Shown here piece after piece: positions 34,614 through 43,162 of a stretch of DNA of 64,000 bases. The notes below the pieces were generated by a model, which was given only the letters and a program-made list of their open reading frames with translations, did not search any database and was not told the DNA's origin. The position numbers were made by a program, and so were the translations under genes. Origin of the DNA: JAVBMJ01 sp031552535 (GTDB taxonomy: Bacteria; Bacteroidota; Bacteroidia; Bacteroidales; Rikenellaceae); the NCBI GenBank assembly GCA_031552535.1, contig JAVBMJ010000022.1, forward strand, positions 1 to 64,000, written 5' to 3'. The first letter of the stretch is position 1. The number at the start of each line of letters is the position of its first letter.

Positions 34614-36482
34614 ATGCGTATTTTATTGCTTTTATCCGCCGCTGTATTATTGCCGGCACTTTGCGGCCCCGTAGCGGCCCAGACCGGCACCCCCTCGGAG
34701 CCGGTACGTTACATCGGCGGCCGTATAGCCGATCCTACCAAGCACGACGGGGGATTACCCCTGGCCGTGGGTACGGAAAATATACAGGTCATGCGGGCCA
34801 ACCGTTCGCATCCCGGGTTGGCAGACGATTACGGGTGGACCTACAACCATGCCCCGAACCTCACCTGGTGGCAAGGCCGGTTCTGGTTACAGTATCTGAG
34901 CAACCCCGTACACGAACATGAGCATCCGGGGCATACGCTATTGGTCAATTCTGCCGACGGGCGTACGTGGGGAAAGCCCGTGGTCGCTTTCCCGGCCTAT
35001 CCGGCGCCCGTGGGTGTAGAGATCCCCGAAGGCTACAAGGGCTACATGATGCATCAACGCATGGGCTTCTACACCTCTCCCGACGGCAGATTGCTGACGG
35101 TCGCTTTTTACGGCCACACCGACAACCCCTTCAGGGAGGGAGGTATAGGCCGTGTGGTGCGCGAAGTTCATCCCGACGGAACAATGGGGCCTATCTATTT
35201 TATACGCTACACCACCCACCGCGACTGGAATGCCTCGAACACTGCATTCCCCTTTTATAAACAGTCGCCCGACACGGGTTTTGTGGCAGCCTGCGACGCG
35301 TTGCTCGCCGATGGCCTGCGCACGATGCAGTGGTGGGATGAAGACAAGGGACTCGACGGATTCTATGAGATGACCGACAGCCTGTTCCGCGTCGAAGCGT
35401 TTTCGTATTACCGCCGTGCCGACGGCAAATGGGTCGGACTGTGGAAAAAATCGCGTACGGCCCTCTCCGATAATGGAACCGACTGGTCGGTGCCTGTGGT
35501 CGCACCCACATTCATTATGGCCGGAGGCAAGCAGTGGGGGCAGCGCACCCCGGATGGACGCTACGCCATTTGCTACAATCCCATTGCCACTCAACAGTAC
35601 CGTTATCCGTTGGTAGCCGTGACCGGCCCTGACGGGACGCTTTTCGACGATATGTGTACCATTCACGGCGAGGTGCCGCCCCGCCGCTTTTTCGGATGGT
35701 GCAAAGATTTCGGGCCATGCTATATGCGCGGCATAGAGGATGATGTTACGCCGACCGGTAGTGACATGTGGCTGACGTACAGCGTAAATAAAGAGGATAT
35801 ATGGATCAGCCGCATACCCGTGCCTCTGCAAACCGCTGTCAGGGGCGATGTCCGGGACGACTTCAACTCCATGGCCCCCGGAGGCGCGGTACCTGATTGG
35901 AATATATACTCTCCCAGGTGGGCTCCCGTGTCGGTCGAGCCGTTCCCGTCGCAGGCAGATAAAAGCCTGTCACTACGCGATTCAGACCCTTGCGATTACG
36001 CCAGGGCGATCCGCATCTTCGAAACCTCGCAACGCGCCACAATATCTCTGCGGGTACATGCCTCGCAGTCGTCGCATGGCCAACTGCATATAGAAGTGAC
36101 CGACGGAGAGGGCAACCGTCCGGTACGCATATTCTTCGACAGCGACTGGATGGTGAAATACGACGACGGGTCGAAACAACACCCATTGTCACCATATCGC
36201 CACGGAGTGTGGTACGACCTGGCGATAACGCTCGACACAAGCGGCCTGGGATATTTCGAACTGGCGCTGAACGGCAAGACGATGCTCGCAAACGCACAGT
36301 TCGCCGAAGCCGTCAAAAGTGTCGAACGCCTTTCGTTGTGTACCGGCCCGTTCCGCAACAAGCCCGACCGGAACACCCCCAACCAAGACCCCGAAGACCC
36401 GGTGCCAGCAGCCGACCAACGCTCGACGGAAGCCTCATTCCATATCGATAATGTGCACATCATCCCGTCTCGCAAAAAATAA
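34614..36482 (+). CDS. Secreted beta-propeller protein, possible sialidase-like enzyme or lyase
   Basis: 622 residues with a signal peptide (cleavage near A-A-Q). Residues ~40-405 look like a beta propeller with Asp-box-like turns (S-A-D-G-R-T-W; L-S-D-N-G-T-D-W) and strongly conserved-looking segments such as N-H-A-P-N-L-T-W-W, H-Q-R-M-G-F-Y and W-G-Q-R-T-P-D-G-R-Y-A. Residues ~415-615 resemble a concanavalin-like domain. Propellers of this type include sialidases and also GH145/PL-type rhamnose-glucuronate enzymes. I cannot decide which. A sialidase would fit the lyase and symporter upstream. Confidence 0.55.
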   Translation: MRILLLLSAAVLLPALCGPVAAQTGTPSEPVRYIGGRIADPTKHDGGLPLAVGTENIQVMRANRSHPGLADDYGWTYNHAPNLTWWQGRFWLQYLSNPVHEHEHPGHTLLVNSADGRTWGKPVVAFPAYPAPVGVEIPEGYKGYMMHQRMGFYTSPDGRLLTVAFYGHTDNPFREGGIGRVVREVHPDGTMGPIYFIRYTTHRDWNASNTAFPFYKQSPDTGFVAACDALLADGLRTMQWWDEDKGLDGFYEMTDSLFRVEAFSYYRRADGKWVGLWKKSRTALSDNGTDWSVPVVAPTFIMAGGKQWGQRTPDGRYAICYNPIATQQYRYPLVAVTGPDGTLFDDMCTIHGEVPPRRFFGWCKDFGPCYMRGIEDDVTPTGSDMWLTYSVNKEDIWISRIPVPLQTAVRGDVRDDFNSMAPGGAVPDWNIYSPRWAPVSVEPFPSQADKSLSLRDSDPCDYARAIRIFETSQRATISLRVHASQSSHGQLHIEVTDGEGNRPVRIFFDSDWMVKYDDGSKQHPLSPYRHGVWYDLAITLDTSGLGYFELALNGKTMLANAQFAEAVKSVERLSLCTGPFRNKPDRNTPNQDPEDPVPAADQRSTEASFHIDNVHIIPSRKK

Positions 36483-36505
36483 ACCGATAAATCGAAGAGT
36501 TTGTG

Positions 36506-36513
36506 TAATTTTG
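36506..36513 (+). promoter_or_regulatory. Possible -7 element before maf
   Basis: TAATTTTG fits the -7 consensus, but no TTTG is seen at the right distance upstream. It is about 110 nt before the maf start. Confidence 0.35.
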
Positions 36514-36625
36514 CGTGGTCGGCATGGGAAGGTGTATGGCCTTACAGGGTGTATTTAGATATACATATGCTGATAATTAACCACATATATGGCAACACGC
36601 ATTGTGGGATGATACGGTGGCATGT

Positions 36626-37207
36626 ATGCTGATTGAGAAACTTAAGGAAAAAAATGTGATACTGGCCAGCTCCTCGCCGCGCAGGCAGGAGTTGTTGCGT
36701 GGATGCGGAATCGGGTTCGAGGTGGTCCGTTATACGGCCGATGAGTCGTATCCCGCTACGATGGATACGCACGATGTGGCGCTTTATGTTGCCCGCAGGA
36801 AGGCCGATGCCTGGCCGGGAGTGCTGTCCGGCGGCGATATTTTGATTACCGCCGACACGGTGGTAATAGCTCACGGGGTTATAATGGGAAAACCGTCTGA
36901 TCGCGACGAAGCCATAAATATGCTGAGGGGATTGTCCGGGGCGGAACACGAAGTCGTCACGGGAGTGTCGATCAGAACGGATGGCGGGAGCCGGGAGTTT
37001 TCAGAATTGTCCAAGGTGAGATTCAGAGAGTTGACCGTGGATGAGGTGGAGTATTACGTCGACCGTTTCCAGCCTTACGACAAGGCCGGGGCTTACGGCA
37101 TACAGGAGTGGATCGGGCTTGTGGCGATAAGTTCGATCAAAGGCTCGTACTACAATGTGATGGGCCTTCCCACGGAGAGGCTCTACAGGGAACTGGCTAT
37201 GTTGTAG
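36626..37207 (+). CDS. maf: Maf-like nucleoside triphosphate pyrophosphatase
   Basis: 193 residues from M-L-I-E-K-L-K; the upstream TTG extension lacks homology. Hallmarks: I-L-A-S-S-S-P-R-R-Q-E-L-L at the N-terminus, T-A-D-T-V-V in the middle, and Y-D-K-A-G-A-Y-G-I-Q-E-W near the end. Maf proteins hydrolyse non-canonical or modified NTPs, mostly dTTP/UTP in the YhdE subgroup, and are linked to housekeeping and septum inhibition. Confidence 0.95.
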   Translation: MLIEKLKEKNVILASSSPRRQELLRGCGIGFEVVRYTADESYPATMDTHDVALYVARRKADAWPGVLSGGDILITADTVVIAHGVIMGKPSDRDEAINMLRGLSGAEHEVVTGVSIRTDGGSREFSELSKVRFRELTVDEVEYYVDRFQPYDKAGAYGIQEWIGLVAISSIKGSYYNVMGLPTERLYRELAML

Positions 37208-37250
37208 CATATCGGGGGCTGTCTAAATTATATACTGTTATCAAATCATT

Positions 37251-38162
37251 ATGACAATGATATCCGTACTTATCGCCACATACAACCGCGCCGGCAGTCT
37301 GGCCTTGACACTGGAAAGTCTTGTGTGCCAGGACAACGCAGGGGAATACGAAATAGTGGTGGTAGACAACAACAGCACGGATTGCACGGAGGCGGTGTGC
37401 GGCATCTTTGCCTCGGAACATCCCGAGGTCAGGTTCACCTACAGTCATCAACCGCGGCAGGGACTCTCCTACGCCCGCAATAGTGGCATCGAACGGAGCA
37501 ACGGCGAGGTTATGGTATGCATCGACGACGACGAAAAGGCCGGACGGGGATTTGTGGCGGGTTATCGCGACTTCTTCGAGGCTTATCCGCATGTGTCGGT
37601 CGCCGGGGGGCGCATCGTTCCCGACTACGAAGTGACGCCGCCGTCGTGGTATTCGCCGTTTCTGGAGCGTCCACTTGGCGGCAAGGTCGACCATGGACCT
37701 GCGGTGAAGCCATTTCCGGGAAAGAGCTATCCGGGTGGGGGCAACATCGGTTTCCGCCGCGAGGCGATAGAGCGTGTGGGGATGTTCGACCCCAATCTTG
37801 GACGTACGGGAACTTCGGTGATGGGCGGCGAAGAGAAGGATCTTATTCAGAGGTTGCGTGCTGCTGGCGAGGAGATATACTATCTGCCCGATGCGGTGAT
37901 ATATCACGACACGCCAGCCTCGCGCCTCACCCGGGAGTACCTGTTCCGGCTGGCCCCTATGATAGGGTGCAGTGAACGTGTCCGTACACTCAATATAAGC
38001 CGCGTGGCATGGCTCAAGCGCCTGGCCACCGAAGCGTTCAAGTGGGGAGGGACGCTGGCCATACTTACATTTTATACACTTACGCTGCGTCCCGGCAAGG
38101 GGTGGGTACTGGTTGTTTTCCGATGGGGGATAAGTCGCGGACTGTTGGGACTCGTACCATGA
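37251..38162 (+). CDS. Glycosyltransferase family 2
   Basis: 303 residues, GT-A fold: S-V-L-I-A-T-Y-N-R at the N-terminus, V-V-V-D-N-N-S-T-D, R-N-S-G-I, and the D-D-D metal motif in C-I-D-D-D-E. The C-terminal 40 residues form one or two hydrophobic helices (T-L-A-I-L-T-F-Y-T-L, W-V-L-V-V-F-R-W-G), so it is probably membrane-anchored. Donor and acceptor are unknown; no polysaccharide cluster surrounds it. Confidence 0.85.
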   Translation: MTMISVLIATYNRAGSLALTLESLVCQDNAGEYEIVVVDNNSTDCTEAVCGIFASEHPEVRFTYSHQPRQGLSYARNSGIERSNGEVMVCIDDDEKAGRGFVAGYRDFFEAYPHVSVAGGRIVPDYEVTPPSWYSPFLERPLGGKVDHGPAVKPFPGKSYPGGGNIGFRREAIERVGMFDPNLGRTGTSVMGGEEKDLIQRLRAAGEEIYYLPDAVIYHDTPASRLTREYLFRLAPMIGCSERVRTLNISRVAWLKRLATEAFKWGGTLAILTFYTLTLRPGKGWVLVVFRWGISRGLLGLVP

Positions 38163-38334
38163 CCCCCATGGAAAGGCGGCGGGCCATATTTAAGAAACTG
38201 TTTAAAATTTCTGTCAAAAGCTTTACAGGGTTTGCGCAGATATGTTAAACGCCGCGGCATGGAATACGGTCATCGAAACAAAAAGAGCGAGCCTGTTCAG
38301 TTTCATAAAATTATTATATGTAAAAGATATAATA
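38163..38334. other. Gap after the glycosyltransferase
   Basis: No gene seen. A copy of the dispersed terminal motif AAGAAACTGTTTAAA lies at about 38192, directly after the glycosyltransferase stop. Confidence 0.4.
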
Positions 38335-38399
38335 GACAAAAGTGGTTGGTGATATGATTTGTAATTAGCTTATTTTTTGTTGATTACAGCGATTTTTTA

Positions 38400-38431
38400 G
38401 TATTTAGATGAAACAAGTTTCATCTAAATAC
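38400..38431. repeat. Palindrome before the zinc-ribbon ORF
   Basis: GTATTTAGATGAAAC, two A's, and the exact complement, followed by a run of seven T's: 15-bp arms. It resembles an intrinsic terminator on the plus strand, positioned so as to shield the transposase start at 38439 from outside transcription. Confidence 0.65.
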
Positions 38432-38438
38432 TTTTTTT

Positions 38439-38606
38439 ATGTCTTCACGAAGAATAAAGCGTTGCCCAGATTGTGTTTTTTTAGATGTCATAAAAAGGGG
38501 ATTTCGTAGTGGTCATCAGCGCTATCGTTGCAAAAACTGCGGCAGTTTATTTTGTAATTCCCGCCAAGACATTAGCTTACAAAAGTTCACTACCAAAACT
38601 ACGTGA
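38439..38606 (+). pseudogene. Truncated transposase, N-terminal zinc ribbon only
   Basis: 55 codons then TGA. It encodes M-S-S-R-R-I-K-R-C-P-D-C, R-Y-R-C-K-N-C-G-S-L-F-C, a CxxC...CxxC zinc ribbon typical of the N-terminus of IS1249/ISL3-like transposases. No catalytic domain follows. It lies inside the 38335-38726 remnant. Confidence 0.7.
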
Positions 38607-38646
38607 AATAGTATCTCTATTTTCGAAACCAGGATAGCAAAAGCAC

Positions 38647-38689
38647 AAAAAATAATCCGAGCTCCGTGGGAGGGCTCAGATTATTTTTT
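38647..38689. terminator. Bidirectional terminator-like hairpin
   Basis: AAAAAATAATC (38647-38657) pairs with GATTATTTTTT (38679-38689), and the inside continues with GAGC/GCTC pairing. A-run and T-run on both sides make it work in either direction. Confidence 0.7.
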
Positions 38690-38742
38690 GTGAGTATCAG
38701 CCAGTCAATTACCAACCACTTTTGTCCACATTACCATGTAAA

Positions 38743-38769
38743 AAACCGTCCCGGACTGCGGGACGGTTT
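38743..38769 (-). terminator. Terminator of the REC-histidine kinase gene
   Basis: 11-bp stem AAACCGTCCCG / CGGGACGGTTT (38743-38753 with 38759-38769), followed on the minus strand by more T's (TTTTTTAC). It lies about 155 nt after the leftward kinase stop at 38923. Confidence 0.75.
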
Positions 38770-38922
38770 ATATGAAATCCGGACATGCTCAGATAAATAC
38801 CCCGGGAATTACTTTGTAGCGCCTTAAGAATCCGCATGCCGTTCCACAGCAATCTCCGCGTACATTTCCGAAGCTCGTACAAACTCCCGATAACCCGTCC
38901 GGATGCCCCTGCATTTGGCCGC

Positions 38923-40056
38923 CTACTTGCCTTCGACCGGCTTTTTTGGGACGGTGAACGAAAAAGTGGTGCCTTCGCCCTCTTTCGAAACGAAAGTGAG
39001 TTTCCCACCGAATTTGATCACGAAGTCGTTGACCAGCAGTAGTCCCAATCCGCTTCCCTCTTCGTTGTCGGTACCGTATGTGGTGAAATGTGTGTCGACT
39101 TTCAGCAATTTCTTCTGGGCCTCCTCACTCATCCCGCAGCCATGGTCCTGTACGTTGACGATCACCTCGTCCTGCATCTCCTTAAGCGATATGACGACGT
39201 CGGTGTTCGGGCTGCTGAATTTCAGGGCATTGCTCAACAGGTTACGCAACACGGTCTGTATCATGTCGATGTCGGCGTGAACCTCCAGGCGTTCTGGCAA
39301 CTCGGTTTTGATGGTCACCGTTTTAAGCTTGGCCATCATCGTGAAAATTTCTATCACGCCCTGCACGATTTCCACAAGGTCGAAGGTCTGGTATACGGTA
39401 TTGTGCCGCCCTATCTGGCTTTTGGTCCATTTAAGCAGGTTGTCCAACAGCGAGAACACCTCCTCGGTTGTCTGGTTGGCCATGTTCAGCATCTCGAACA
39501 TGTCGTAGCCTATGGTGTTCTGCGGCAGGCGCAGGATCAGCATGTTGAGCACCATCTTGATCGAACCCATCGGGGCCCTCAGGTCATGCGCTATCACCGA
39601 ATAGAGTTTGTCGCGGCCGATGATCGTGCGGCGAAGCTCCTCGGTCTGTTGCTGTATGATGCGCTTGGCTGCTACCAGCGATAACTGGTGCGTTACGCGT
39701 ATCACAAGTTCCTCTTTGTTGAACGGTTTGGATATAAAATCGTTACCTCCGACCTGGAATCCTTTCACGATATCTGTGACACCGTTCAGGGCGGTGAGGA
39801 ATATAATGGGTATCTCGTTGTATGGAGGTATCTTCTTTAGGCGTGTACACACCTCGAAGCCATCCATGTCGGGCATCATCACATCGAGCAGGATCAGATC
39901 GGGATTCTCTTTCTCCACGGCTTTAAGTGCCTCGGTTCCGTTCATCGCTGTTACAATGTTGAAACTCTCCTTTGCCAGGAGTACTTTCAGAAGAAGGACG
40001 TTAGAAATGACGTCATCCACGATAAGGATCTTGTAGTCAGAATGATTTATCTCCAT
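38923..40056 (-). CDS. Soluble response-regulator/histidine-kinase hybrid
   Basis: 377 residues with no membrane span. Receiver domain at 8-125 with phospho-acceptor D58 (L-L-D-V-M-M-P-D) and Lys110 (S-K-P-F); HisKA with H157 (V-I-A-H-D-L-R-A-P); HATPase_c with N-box L-L-S-N-A-L-K-F, D-H-G-C-G-M and G-S-G-L-G-L. The reversed order REC-HK means it is switched by an unseen upstream kinase or phosphotransfer. No DNA-binding domain or partner is encoded next to it. Confidence 0.92.
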   Translation of the reverse strand: MEINHSDYKILIVDDVISNVLLLKVLLAKESFNIVTAMNGTEALKAVEKENPDLILLDVMMPDMDGFEVCTRLKKIPPYNEIPIIFLTALNGVTDIVKGFQVGGNDFISKPFNKEELVIRVTHQLSLVAAKRIIQQQTEELRRTIIGRDKLYSVIAHDLRAPMGSIKMVLNMLILRLPQNTIGYDMFEMLNMANQTTEEVFSLLDNLLKWTKSQIGRHNTVYQTFDLVEIVQGVIEIFTMMAKLKTVTIKTELPERLEVHADIDMIQTVLRNLLSNALKFSSPNTDVVISLKEMQDEVIVNVQDHGCGMSEEAQKKLLKVDTHFTTYGTDNEEGSGLGLLLVNDFVIKFGGKLTFVSKEGEGTTFSFTVPKKPVEGK

Positions 40057-40078
40057 GGAACTGTGACTTTGAAAAATG

Positions 40079-40407
40079 TTAGAAGCTGTTTGAATTTGTT
40101 AACGGGATTATTTTATATCGGTTTGCCGGTGATTTCTTCACGGTGGGACGAGGCGAACAGCGGCCCCTGTTTAAGAAACTGTTTAAAAATATTTCTCTCG
40201 TTCTTTTCCACCTCTTCCCGTTATTTTTTTCCGCCGGTCTTTGCTCCATATTCCCGATATACAGCTTCATAGCGGCGAAAAACACTACCGGGAATATATG
40301 AAAAATAATTCCGGTAATATTTTTAAACAGTTTCTAAGAATCCCACCGCAGAAAAGCGCGGAAAAGAGGATAAAAGAACGGGATTAGTAAATTTAAATAC
40401 TTCTTAT
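40079..40407. repeat. MITE-like repeat copy 1, split by a nested element
   Basis: 40079-40170 matches the left half of the ~167 bp family (TTAGAAGCTGTTTGAATTTG, then GATTATTTTATATCG and GCGGCCCCTGTTTAA). The right half resumes at 40338 (GCGCGGAAAAGAGGATAAAA) and runs to about 40407. The material between is a second element. Other copies are at 43163 and 56237. Confidence 0.85.
40171..40337. repeat. Second MITE-like element nested in copy 1
   Basis: Terminal arms AGAAACTGTTTAAAAATATT (40174-40193) and the exact complement (40316-40335), 20 bp perfect, bound 167 bp of different internal sequence. It interrupts copy 1 in the middle. Its ends share the GAAACTGTTT core with the host repeat, suggesting the same mobilising enzyme. 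Confidence 0.8.
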
Positions 40408-40816
40408 ACTACATTAAGAAACTCCCGTTACAGCCTCAAGTCTTAAAATACCACGGCCCTACGGCGTATTCCAGCAATAGAATCGGCTACGGGGGAGGTT
40501 TTACGAAAATTCTGCCGTAAAGGTAGTCATTTTTACATAAGTAGCCCGAATATTTCTGATTTTTAGTCAAAAAAATAAATTTTAGCCCCCTGCTGCTTCC
40601 GCCACATCGCGGGGATATTCGGCATCCGCCATATTATATGGAGTTATTAAACGATAAATACTGTCCGTAATACGGGATGCGCCCCGGCCGTAGCTTTCGA
40701 ACAAGTTCAACGCTCCGCCCCCGGATTTCACCATATTTACATAGGAAATTAAGGTTCCGGTTAAAAACACGCCCGGCAGGCACGATGCTGCGTGGTCTCC
40801 CCCCCATCTACACCTG
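40408..40816. other. Gap before the LytTR regulator stop
   Basis: About 410 nt without a supported gene. An open stretch on the minus strand (40582-40884) overlaps the end of the LytTR gene and has no recognisable family or plausible start. I see no hairpin with a T-tract. Confidence 0.4.
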
Positions 40817-41584
40817 CTATTTCTCGGCGACCTCTCCTTCGAGCCAGCGCAGAAGCGCATCGGCGCGTTGCCGGCTAACCACAATGGGTTCGGGCAATGG
40901 TGGGTGCATTATGAGTTTCAGCCGGCCGTTGAAGTGGCGGTTTATACTCCGTATAGCATCTAACGACGCTATACATCCACGGCTTACGCGGAAAAACGAG
41001 ACGGGATCCACAAGCCCCTCTATATGGTCGAGCGGCAAGTCTATAATATAGTTTTGGGCATCTGTGGTGACAATATATGTGCTTTTTTCCTCCGACACGA
41101 AGTATGCTATGTTGCGTGTTTCGACCACCTTTATCCTGTCGCCTATGTTGACCGTGAATCGTTCTTTCCATGCCGCCATGAGCCGCGCCCCGATGATGCG
41201 TTCGGCCAGCGAAGCGTCTATCCCTACCCGCTGAGCTTCTGTGTTGCATTTGCGTACCGCAGCCACCAGTTCAGCACTGTCAATGGGCTTCAACAGATAG
41301 TCTATACTATTGACTTTAAAAGCCTTGATGGCATAATTATCGTATGCTGTCGTAATAATTACCTTCGCCCGTACATCTGTCATGCGGAAAATTTCGAAAC
41401 ACAATCCGTCCGACAATTCGACGTCCATGAATATGACATCGGCGCTGTTCGACGACAGCCACTCCACGGCGCCTGTTATCGACCCTGTACGTCCTATAAC
41501 ACGCACCTGGGGGCAGTGCTGCGCAAGGAGCCTCTCGAGCACCATCTGTGCCGGTATTTCATCCTCTATTATCAGCGCTTTCAT
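40817..41584 (-). CDS. LytTR-family response regulator
   Basis: 255 residues: receiver domain with E8/D9 and phospho-acceptor D54 (I-F-M-D-V-E-L), conserved Thr/Lys (K-V-I-I-T-T-A, L-K-P-I-D), and a LytTR DNA-binding domain at about 150-250 (I-K-V-V-E-T-R-N-I-A-Y-F, F-F-R-V-S-R-G-C-I-A). It pairs with the kinase 80 nt upstream. Such systems regulate nearby or membrane-linked functions; the 121-residue membrane protein behind the kinase may be a target. Confidence 0.93.
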   Translation of the reverse strand: MKALIIEDEIPAQMVLERLLAQHCPQVRVIGRTGSITGAVEWLSSNSADVIFMDVELSDGLCFEIFRMTDVRAKVIITTAYDNYAIKAFKVNSIDYLLKPIDSAELVAAVRKCNTEAQRVGIDASLAERIIGARLMAAWKERFTVNIGDRIKVVETRNIAYFVSEEKSTYIVTTDAQNYIIDLPLDHIEGLVDPVSFFRVSRGCIASLDAIRSINRHFNGRLKLIMHPPLPEPIVVSRQRADALLRWLEGEVAEK

Positions 41585-41664
41585 CGTTGGGGATTATGTG
41601 ATATTCTATATCTGTGGGTATTCCGGCCCCTGGCCGAAACTCAGAAACTGTTTAAGAATATTTC

Positions 41665-42696
41665 TCATATCAGTGGCAGGCTAACTGTGAAATTTTTGCC
41701 GTTGTTGTCGATTGTGATGCTTCGTCCCATCACGTCGCGATACTGGCCGTCAATATTCTTGAGTCCTTTCCCCGTTGTGGCGCTTGGCGTCAGCCTCGGC
41801 TGGAGATTATTCGACACCACCAGTTTGCCACCTTCGATGCGTATCCGTATTTCGAGCGGCATCTCAGAGCCGACGATATTATGCTTGGTGGCGTTCTCGA
41901 TAAGTATCTGCACGCTGCAAGGGATGACGGGATAGTCGAGATACTGCTCCGGAATCTCGGTTATCACCGCCAACCCGTCCTGGAACCTTTCTTTCAGCAA
42001 GTCGAGATAAAGATCCGTAAATATCAGTTCGTCACGCAGGCTCACCACCGGCTTGTCTTCGTTGCCTAACATATAACGGTATATCCCCGCCAGTTTTTTG
42101 ATAAAATCACTGGCCCTCACCGGATCTGTCTGCACGAGGTAGTCGAGGTTGTTGAGCGAGTTGAACAGGAAGTGCGGGTTGAGTTGTTGCTTGAGCCGGT
42201 TGTACTGGTACTGCGCCTTGTGCTTTTTGCCTATCTCCGTCACAAGCGCCCGGTGCGTGTATTGGTAGTAGTTGATCAGGTCGCCTATCACCACTATCGC
42301 TGCATTTATCAGCAGAGCCGCCAGAAAGCGTATCAGGAAATAGAGCAGCATCTGCCCACGGACATAGTGGTCGGCCTCCAGGGAGTTGACCAGCGCAGAA
42401 GTGATTCCGCTTACAACGATTATATAACCGAATATCAGCGCAAACCTGCGTAAGGGCTTTTTCCCGTAGGGATACCGGCGCGAAAAGTATATCACAAACA
42501 GTATGTCGGCCACCGATACCGGGATGAAGACTGCGTAGTGGCTGAAAATGTCGGCGAAACTCTTATAAAGGTCGAACCCGTGCTCCACCTGCAGCTCCCG
42601 GTAGATGTCGACATAGAATATCCGGAACAGCAACACTGCCGCCGCCAGTATAAACAGTTGCCTCTCTGTGGCATTAAGCCTGAAACCCCGTTTCAT
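41665..42696 (-). CDS. LytS-like membrane sensor histidine kinase
   Basis: 343 residues. Four hydrophobic spans in residues 12-145 with very short loops, then a His_kinase (PF06580) domain with phospho-acceptor H175 in L-N-P-H-F-L-F-N-S-L-N-N-L and an ATP-binding part with I-E-N-A-T-K-H-N and G-K-G-L-K-N-I. The sensor part has no extracytoplasmic domain, so the signal is probably sensed in the membrane. Cognate to the LytTR regulator after it. Confidence 0.93.
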   Translation of the reverse strand: MKRGFRLNATERQLFILAAAVLLFRIFYVDIYRELQVEHGFDLYKSFADIFSHYAVFIPVSVADILFVIYFSRRYPYGKKPLRRFALIFGYIIVVSGITSALVNSLEADHYVRGQMLLYFLIRFLAALLINAAIVVIGDLINYYQYTHRALVTEIGKKHKAQYQYNRLKQQLNPHFLFNSLNNLDYLVQTDPVRASDFIKKLAGIYRYMLGNEDKPVVSLRDELIFTDLYLDLLKERFQDGLAVITEIPEQYLDYPVIPCSVQILIENATKHNIVGSEMPLEIRIRIEGGKLVVSNNLQPRLTPSATTGKGLKNIDGQYRDVMGRSITIDNNGKNFTVSLPLI

Positions 42697-42772
42697 TTCC
42701 CGTCGCTTTTACGTGTTCGCAGCCTGCCTGCGATGCCGTGGCGTTTTTTATATGCCCGGCATTCGAGCCTTT

Positions 42773-43138
42773 TCAGTTATTCTTGCCGCTGCTTCGGATC
42801 CTTCGCCTCACGATGAAGTAAGATGTCCATCCCAGCGCTTCCGTCACAAAAAATGTCGTTATCACATTGGCATAACGTCCCAAAGCCGAAAAACTGTTAA
42901 GTATATCGGCTCCCTTGACCCCGAGATAGAATCCGGCGAAACAGCACAACAGGATCATGGCCGTAGCGACATCCGCCGGATAGTCATAAATAAGCGCTAT
43001 TATTATAAGCATGGTTATCGTGAGTACCGTCAGCACGATGTCGTCTTTGATTCCGAGCAGCATGCAGGTGAACGACCCCAATGCATGTAAAAGCGCAAAA
43101 CCGTGTATAATCAAATGTGTTTTCGATACCTTGCCCAT
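42773..43138 (-). CDS. Small membrane protein of unknown function
   Basis: 121 residues, four predicted spans (I-I-H-G-F-A-L-L-H-A-L, I-V-L-T-V-L-T-I-T-M-L-I-I-I-A-L-I, A-T-A-M-I-L-L-C-C-F-A-G-F, V-I-T-T-F-F-V-T-E-A-L-G), basic C-terminus. It lies 76 nt upstream of the kinase on the same strand and probably shares its transcript. I do not recognise the family. Confidence 0.7.
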   Translation of the reverse strand: MGKVSKTHLIIHGFALLHALGSFTCMLLGIKDDIVLTVLTITMLIIIALIYDYPADVATAMILLCCFAGFYLGVKGADILNSFSALGRYANVITTFFVTEALGWTSYFIVRRRIRSSGKNN

Positions 43139-43162
43139 ATTTAGAATATCGGGTTTAAATTT

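Larger units (their letters stand above)
38335..38726. mobile_element. Deleted IS remnant with intact inverted repeats (392 bp)
   Basis: Perfect 16-bp terminal repeats GACAAAAGTGGTTGGT (38335-38350) and its complement (38711-38726) bound the element. Inside are a 15-bp palindrome (38400-38431) before a short zinc-ribbon ORF and a bidirectional terminator-like hairpin (38647-38689). It is too short for a working transposase, so it looks like an internal-deletion derivative that could be moved in trans. Confidence 0.75.

Noticed and set aside
37197..37907. 236-codon frame opposite the GT2 gene
   Set aside because: Antisense shadow of a gene with intact GT-A motifs.
40582..40884. 100-codon frame overlapping the LytTR gene end
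   Set aside because: Out-of-frame overlap with a clear gene, no domain, no start signal.
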